A stretch of 9,724 nucleotides of DNA from Bacteroidota bacterium (GTDB taxonomy: Bacteria > Bacteroidota > Ignavibacteria > Ignavibacteriales > Ignavibacteriaceae). Made by a program: the position numbers and the translations under genes. Of the stretch, positions 6,045-9,724 are shown piece after piece. The notes below the pieces were generated by a model. It did no database searches. It was not told the origin of the DNA and saw only the letters and a list, made by a program, of their open reading frames with translations. Numbering within the stretch: the stretch's first letter is position 1; each line of letters opens with the position of its first letter. The DNA lies in NCBI GenBank assembly GCA_021793635.1, contig JAJYSI010000082.1, positions 1 to 9,724 of the forward strand, in the 5' to 3' direction.

Positions 6045-6472
6045 ATTTCGAATTTATAGAAAGTGTCCCTGCCAATCTTAGCGATGGAAGAGTATATGTT
6101 AGCATCCGATTCGCGACAATTATTCATAAGTGTTGTTGCGGATGCGAAACTGAAATCGTAACTCCGCTTTCGCCGGCTGGTTGGTCTTTAACTTTCAATG
6201 GTGAAACAATTACATTACACCCCTCAATCGGAAATTGGGGAACTCGTTGCAAGTCACATTATTGGATACGCGATAACAGAGTAATTTGGGAAAGACAATT
6301 TTCAGAGGAAGAAATTGAAGCAGTCCGCCTTGAAGATCAGATTGCGTATGAACACCACTATACGGAAAAAACTACAAGTACTCCCCTTAAGACAAATAAA
6401 GTATCACACAATGAAAAAAATCTATCGGGATGGTGGGCCCGAGTCAAAAGTTTTTTTCACAATAGTGGTTAA
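6023..6472 (+). CDS. DUF6527-like Cys/His protein of the ubiquitin-like operon
   Basis: ATG 6023 gives 149 residues; GTG 6014 would add three. It overlaps the E1 gene by 22 nt, so it belongs to the same transcript. The core carries HKCCCGC (H35, C37, C39, C41), then a GW-L phrase (53-56), TLHPSIGNW (64-72) with H66 and S68, and CKSHYWI (76-82) with C76, S78 and H79. This is the pattern I associate with DUF6527, which recurs beside multiubiquitin and ThiF genes. The conserved Cys/His set suggests a metal-bound fold, and the conserved Ser/His residues could be catalytic. A role as processing or deconjugating peptidase, taking the place of the JAB enzyme found in related operons, is attractive but inferred. 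The tail after residue 110 is low in recognisable motifs. Confidence 0.8.
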   Translation: MPRRETIDFEFIESVPANLSDGRVYVSIRFATIIHKCCCGCETEIVTPLSPAGWSLTFNGETITLHPSIGNWGTRCKSHYWIRDNRVIWERQFSEEEIEAVRLEDQIAYEHHYTEKTTSTPLKTNKVSHNEKNLSGWWARVKSFFHNSG

Positions 6473-6529
6473 GGTTTAAAATGAGAAGTTGTAAAAAGCT
6501 GATTTTGTTTTTTGAAAGGACAAAAGAAA

Positions 6530-6886
6530 ATGCCTAGCACTGGATTAATAAACGGACCTTATGCTCTCACAAATGAGAGTATTGACGAGCATATAACAAG
6601 AACTTCATCTGGAGTATACGTTCTAGAAAGAAGCAGAAAAGCAGGCTCCTTTGTTGTTGACTATGTGGGACGATCCGATAGTGATGTGAATGGTAGGTTG
6701 AAAAAATGGGTTGGTAAGAATGGATATAAACGATTTAAATTCGGTTACTTTTCCTCTCCGAAATCTGCTTTTGATAAAGAATGTGAAATTTACCATAATT
6801 TCAACAACCTGGATAATGATATACATCCTCAAAGACCCGAAGGAACGGATTGGGCATGCCTCTACTGTGAAGTCTTCGATGAATAA
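6530..6886 (+). CDS. Small GIY-YIG nuclease-like protein
   Basis: ATG 6530 is preceded by GAAAGGA at 6514-6520 and gives 118 residues; the upstream in-frame TTG 6512 overlaps this ribosome binding site and is less likely. The product has the GIY-YIG layout: GVY at 28-30, YVGR at 45-48, a second arginine R56 in the following helix, and E84 in the helix FDKECEIYHNF, as expected for the metal-binding glutamate. The C-terminus reads HPQRPEGTDWACLYC (99-113), ending in a CxxC that with H99 may bind zinc. It is about the size of a lone GIY-YIG domain and has no separate DNA-binding region. It follows the DUF6527-like gene by 57 bp. It may cut DNA or RNA as an effector, or it may be a degenerate domain used for binding. 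The fold call is good; the substrate is unknown. Confidence 0.72.
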   Translation: MPSTGLINGPYALTNESIDEHITRTSSGVYVLERSRKAGSFVVDYVGRSDSDVNGRLKKWVGKNGYKRFKFGYFSSPKSAFDKECEIYHNFNNLDNDIHPQRPEGTDWACLYCEVFDE

Positions 6887-6918
6887 AAAGTGTATCGCAT
6901 CCGTTTTTAAATCGAAAT

Positions 6919-6945
6919 TTGAAAATCAGTTGTTGTATTTATAGT
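6919..6945 (+). promoter_or_regulatory. Weak promoter candidate before the 783-aa nuclease gene
   Basis: TTGAAA at 6919-6924 and TATAGT at 6940-6945 lie in the 105-bp gap before ATG 6992, with a short 15-bp spacer. It would allow independent expression of the large nuclease gene. The spacer is suboptimal and the region is AT-rich, so this is only a candidate. Confidence 0.22.
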
Positions 6946-6991
6946 GCATTTGGAAATGAACAGAACTATAACCGTAGATTAAAAAGTTTTT

Positions 6992-9343
6992 ATGGCAACA
7001 ACGACACTTTACATAAAATATAGACCTATTAGAATAGGGTTTCTAATCCGAGATAGTAGTACTGACGACCTCATAAAAGCTGCTCAAATCAATACCTTGC
7101 TTTGGGGTGGAATCTATAATCCGGTCATTCCTGTTTCTTCGACTAACATTAACTTCTCCAAACAACTCCTCGATATTTTCTCAGTTGACGTATTGTATGC
7201 CACTTCTCATACGAAAGAGATTGATGTACTTATTAAAGATAATCCGTTCCTGCGCGATCCGAGCCACTATGCTGAAAATATTTTTTATGAAGATTGGGAT
7301 ACAAAGAAGAATATCTTAGGATATCTTGATACGATTAATATTGTTGCTCATTACTGGGAAAAAGAATTTAAGAACAAGCCAGAAGATTTCAAGAGTGATT
7401 GTTCACTTGTTAATTGGGAAGAATCAGATCCTTGCAATAACCTGTTTTCCATTTTGTTTGGCTATATTTCCACCTCGTTAAATTTAAAGGAAGATTTTCG
7501 AAACGCCTTTTTGAAAGGGCTGAGATCAAAAGTAGTCAATATTGGTTTGCAAAATACCATTGATAGCTCTATTACAAAATCAATTACACCAATTCATGCA
7601 ACTGCACTAGAGTTGTCCGGCTTTGGCGGTACCTGGCGCGGGAATGGAATCTATGTGGGTTCTAGCAATAATTTCATTGACCTTTTGAACTTTTGGAACT
7701 TGCGCGCCTCAGGTTTACTTATTGAGTTTTTTCCGAGAGATCAGTTACAGCGGTTTGACGAATTCATTAAGGGATACTTAAAAGGACTTGATGAAATGCC
7801 AAACAGAAATCCCAATATTGAAGATTGGATATGTGTTTATTATTCCGCCAACCATGAAGATGTTCAGAAAGTAGTTAAGGAATATCAGGGCACTAAACGT
7901 TTTCTTTTTTCTCATTGCAGTGACGACATCTGGAATGGACTGAATATAAAACCCGCCAGCTTTTATTTTGGTTCTCAGCAAACGCTGGCAAATGTGGATG
8001 TGAGTTATGAGAGATATAATGTATCGGTGGCATTACCTGAAATGAAGTTTTTAAACGCTGAGCGAAATAGAAATGTTAGCTCGCAACAACTAGTAGTCTC
8101 CGTTGATGCGCTCAGTGAATTTGCATATCCCGGTCATACATTAAAGCCACCATTCATACGGAAACTCAACGAAGTTTACAGTAGGTCAATCGCATTTGAT
8201 CCTTGGCGTATTCGGTCTGAAAAAGATGGTATCGGAGTAATCATTAAAGCGTATGAAAGTTCACTTTCCCTTTACCCGATTAACGATCAGATATTGATAC
8301 AAAAAGTTTTTGAGCTGGCCGGCTTTAAGGCAACGACAAGCCAAGCGGGCCTTCTTGCAAAGCAAATCATCCAAGGTATGAAAGATGATTTTCCTCTAGA
8401 AGCTTGCAGAGTATTTAAAATAACAGGCGTAAGGAAACTTCTCACATCTCCTAAGACCGCACGAGGAAGTAAAATACTACGAAGTGAGGCAACAAAGATT
8501 ATCTGGGAAAATAACTTTTTGAAATTTCAGAATCTTTTTATAGAAACACGTAACCATCAAAAGTTAGGCGCAAATGAGGTATTTGACTATTTAGTAAAGA
8601 AAAAGATATTTGCGCCGAAATTGAAATTTATTTATCGATTTATCAGGAAGAGATCAGAATTTAAATGCAGAAATTGTGGACTTAAGGAAATGATATTAAT
8701 TGCTAATTATGAAAATGAGTGGATCTGTCCATACTGCCGGTTTAATCATTTTATGCCCGAATTTATTGGGGAAGATTTTCAAAGCAGGGCTAATAAATAT
8801 TGGCAATTTTCAAGAAGCGGTTTATTTGCAAAAGATAATAATCAAGAAGGGGCAATACCAGTTATAATAAGCTTGCTGACCTTTGCGAGGATTTTCAGTA
8901 GTTACAAATTATTTTATTCGACTTCACTTAATCTCGAAAACTCGCGAAGATGTGAGATCGATTTTTGTATTTTACAATCTGAAAGAAGCAGTAACATTCA
9001 AATCGGTATTGCTGAATGTAAAAGTGAAGGGCAAAAAATTGACCAAAGAGATGTTGATAATTTAAAAGCTGTTCAAGACAAGCTGCAAGATATTAACCTT
9101 GAATGCTATATTATTTTTGCTAAAACGGCTGATATATATGATGAAGATGAAATAAAACTTTTTGAATCATTAAAAGCGGAGCGCAGAAGATTTATTATTC
9201 TTAGTAATAAAGAATTAGAACCCTATCACCCATATTGGGAAATGGAAGAGACAGAAAGATTACCAGAAAAGTATGCTTTAGACCTCGCTGGAATGGAACG
9301 AAATTCTTTATTCCTTTATCTCAACAAAGCACATACGAAATAG
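6992..9343 (+). CDS. Large protein with zinc ribbon and C-terminal PD-(D/E)XK nuclease motif
   Basis: ATG 6992 is the first start after an in-frame TAA at 6980-6982; its ribosome binding site is weak. The 783-residue product has at least three parts. Residues 1-about 540 are unrecognised and open with RPIRIGFLIRDSSTDDLIKA and the phrase INTLLWGGIYNPVIPV, an alpha/beta-looking start. Residues 559-582 form a zinc ribbon with C559-x2-C562 and C579-x2-C582. The C-terminal region has E619 in a helix, D657 in CEIDF, and E675 and K677 in IGIAECK, followed by the polar helix QRDVDNLKAVQDKL. This D...ExK order is that of PD-(D/E)XK nucleases. No helicase or ATPase motif is seen. It is likely a DNA-cleaving effector or a restriction-like enzyme guided by the large N-terminal part. 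It lies 105 bp after the GIY-YIG gene on the same strand; whether it belongs to the ubiquitin-like system is unknown. Confidence 0.78.
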   Translation: MATTTLYIKYRPIRIGFLIRDSSTDDLIKAAQINTLLWGGIYNPVIPVSSTNINFSKQLLDIFSVDVLYATSHTKEIDVLIKDNPFLRDPSHYAENIFYEDWDTKKNILGYLDTINIVAHYWEKEFKNKPEDFKSDCSLVNWEESDPCNNLFSILFGYISTSLNLKEDFRNAFLKGLRSKVVNIGLQNTIDSSITKSITPIHATALELSGFGGTWRGNGIYVGSSNNFIDLLNFWNLRASGLLIEFFPRDQLQRFDEFIKGYLKGLDEMPNRNPNIEDWICVYYSANHEDVQKVVKEYQGTKRFLFSHCSDDIWNGLNIKPASFYFGSQQTLANVDVSYERYNVSVALPEMKFLNAERNRNVSSQQLVVSVDALSEFAYPGHTLKPPFIRKLNEVYSRSIAFDPWRIRSEKDGIGVIIKAYESSLSLYPINDQILIQKVFELAGFKATTSQAGLLAKQIIQGMKDDFPLEACRVFKITGVRKLLTSPKTARGSKILRSEATKIIWENNFLKFQNLFIETRNHQKLGANEVFDYLVKKKIFAPKLKFIYRFIRKRSEFKCRNCGLKEMILIANYENEWICPYCRFNHFMPEFIGEDFQSRANKYWQFSRSGLFAKDNNQEGAIPVIISLLTFARIFSSYKLFYSTSLNLENSRRCEIDFCILQSERSSNIQIGIAECKSEGQKIDQRDVDNLKAVQDKLQDINLECYIIFAKTADIYDEDEIKLFESLKAERRRFIILSNKELEPYHPYWEMEETERLPEKYALDLAGMERNSLFLYLNKAHTK

Positions 9344-9375
9344 AATAGATAATAAGATACAAACTAGAGGGTTCA

Positions 9376-9724
9376 ATGAAACAAGTATCTCATGAAGAAA
9401 TAAAGAAACGGCTTGAATCACGCAAAGCAAAAGGGCATAAAGTTGATGCTCGACTATTTGAAGAAATTAAAAATGCAAAAGCGTTATTTCTAATTACACT
9501 TGAAGATGAAGAATCTTTTATGTCATTGATTTGGCAATCGATAGAGCATACTCGTTTCCTTACACCTGTAGGAGAATCAAGAACTCTAAGAGACATTGTA
9601 CAAAGAATGGTAGAAAATTCATGGACTATTGAAGCTCTTTCTTCCAAACCAAAAAAGTATGGATACAAATATGACCCAGATTGGTTTATTAGTTCAGAAA
9701 AAATTTATTCTGAATTTGACATAG
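9376..9724 (+). CDS. Hypothetical protein, 5' part (3' end outside window)
   Basis: ATG 9376 follows the nuclease gene by 32 bp and has AGAGGG at 9366-9371 as a close ribosome binding site, so it is probably co-transcribed. The frame is open to the window edge, giving 116 residues. It starts with a charged helix (EEIKKRLESRKAKGHKVDAR) and contains DEESFMSLIWQSIEHTRFL, a VGESRTLRDIVQRM helix and a YGYKYDPDWF phrase. No signal peptide, membrane segment or known catalytic motif is visible. The coding character is good, but I recognise no family and the missing end may hold the defining domain. A small opposite-strand frame over the same bases is taken as a shadow. Confidence 0.75.
   Translation, partial: MKQVSHEEIKKRLESRKAKGHKVDARLFEEIKNAKALFLITLEDEESFMSLIWQSIEHTRFLTPVGESRTLRDIVQRMVENSWTIEALSSKPKKYGYKYDPDWFISSEKIYSEFDI

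Noticed and set aside
6512..6529. TTG 6512 as start of the GIY-YIG gene
   Set aside because: It would place the start codon inside the GAAAGGA ribosome binding site used by ATG 6530.
6711..6944. A 77-aa + strand frame overlapping the GIY-YIG gene
   Set aside because: It overlaps the GIY-YIG coding region in another frame and lacks a ribosome binding site and motifs.

Overview
This 9.7 kb window is AT-rich (roughly 35-40% GC by eye) bacterial DNA that reads as part of a defence island. All recognised genes are on the + strand and most have homology to anti-phage or DNA-modification families. There is no tRNA, rRNA, CRISPR array or transposase. The host cannot be named from the sequence. Low GC with mixed ATG/GTG/TTG start possibilities and frequent CCG proline codons would fit a spirochaete such as Leptospira, but that is only a guess.

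Layout. (1) 2-1441: 3' part of an N6-adenine DNA methyltransferase with an NPPY motif and a C-terminal target-recognition region; its beginning lies upstream of the window. (2) 1583-2889: a gene with an unrecognised N-terminal domain and a C-terminal TIR domain, split in two by an apparent loss of one base near 2090-2100. (3) 2890-3578: about 690 bp without an intact gene, holding a two-way terminator-like hairpin, a possible frameshifted relic of a small gene, a 17-bp palindrome and a 9-bp inverted repeat with 46-bp spacing. (4) 3579-6472: a tightly packed operon of five genes: a LexA/UmuD-type (S24) self-cleaving protein with an atypical N-terminus, a 66-residue basic protein, a small beta-grasp ubiquitin-like protein of the Multi_ubiq type, an E1-like ThiF/adenylyltransferase with an extra N-terminal domain, and a DUF6527-like cysteine/histidine-rich protein. 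(5) 6530-9343: a small GIY-YIG nuclease-like protein and a 783-residue protein with a zinc ribbon and a C-terminal PD-(D/E)XK-type nuclease motif. (6) 9376-9724: the 5' part of an unrecognised gene cut by the window edge.

How it may work. The most notable content is the ubiquitin-like conjugation cassette. The ubiquitin-like protein would be adenylated by the E1-like protein and attached to a target, while the DUF6527-like protein is a candidate processing or deconjugating factor. No separate E2, RING/E3 or JAB peptidase gene is present. A self-cleaving S24 protein, whose gene starts right after a near-consensus sigma70 promoter, heads the operon. DNA damage or phage-induced stress could therefore switch the cassette on or modify it. 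The two nuclease-like genes downstream may be effectors of the same system or independent island genes. These links are inferred from gene order and overlap.
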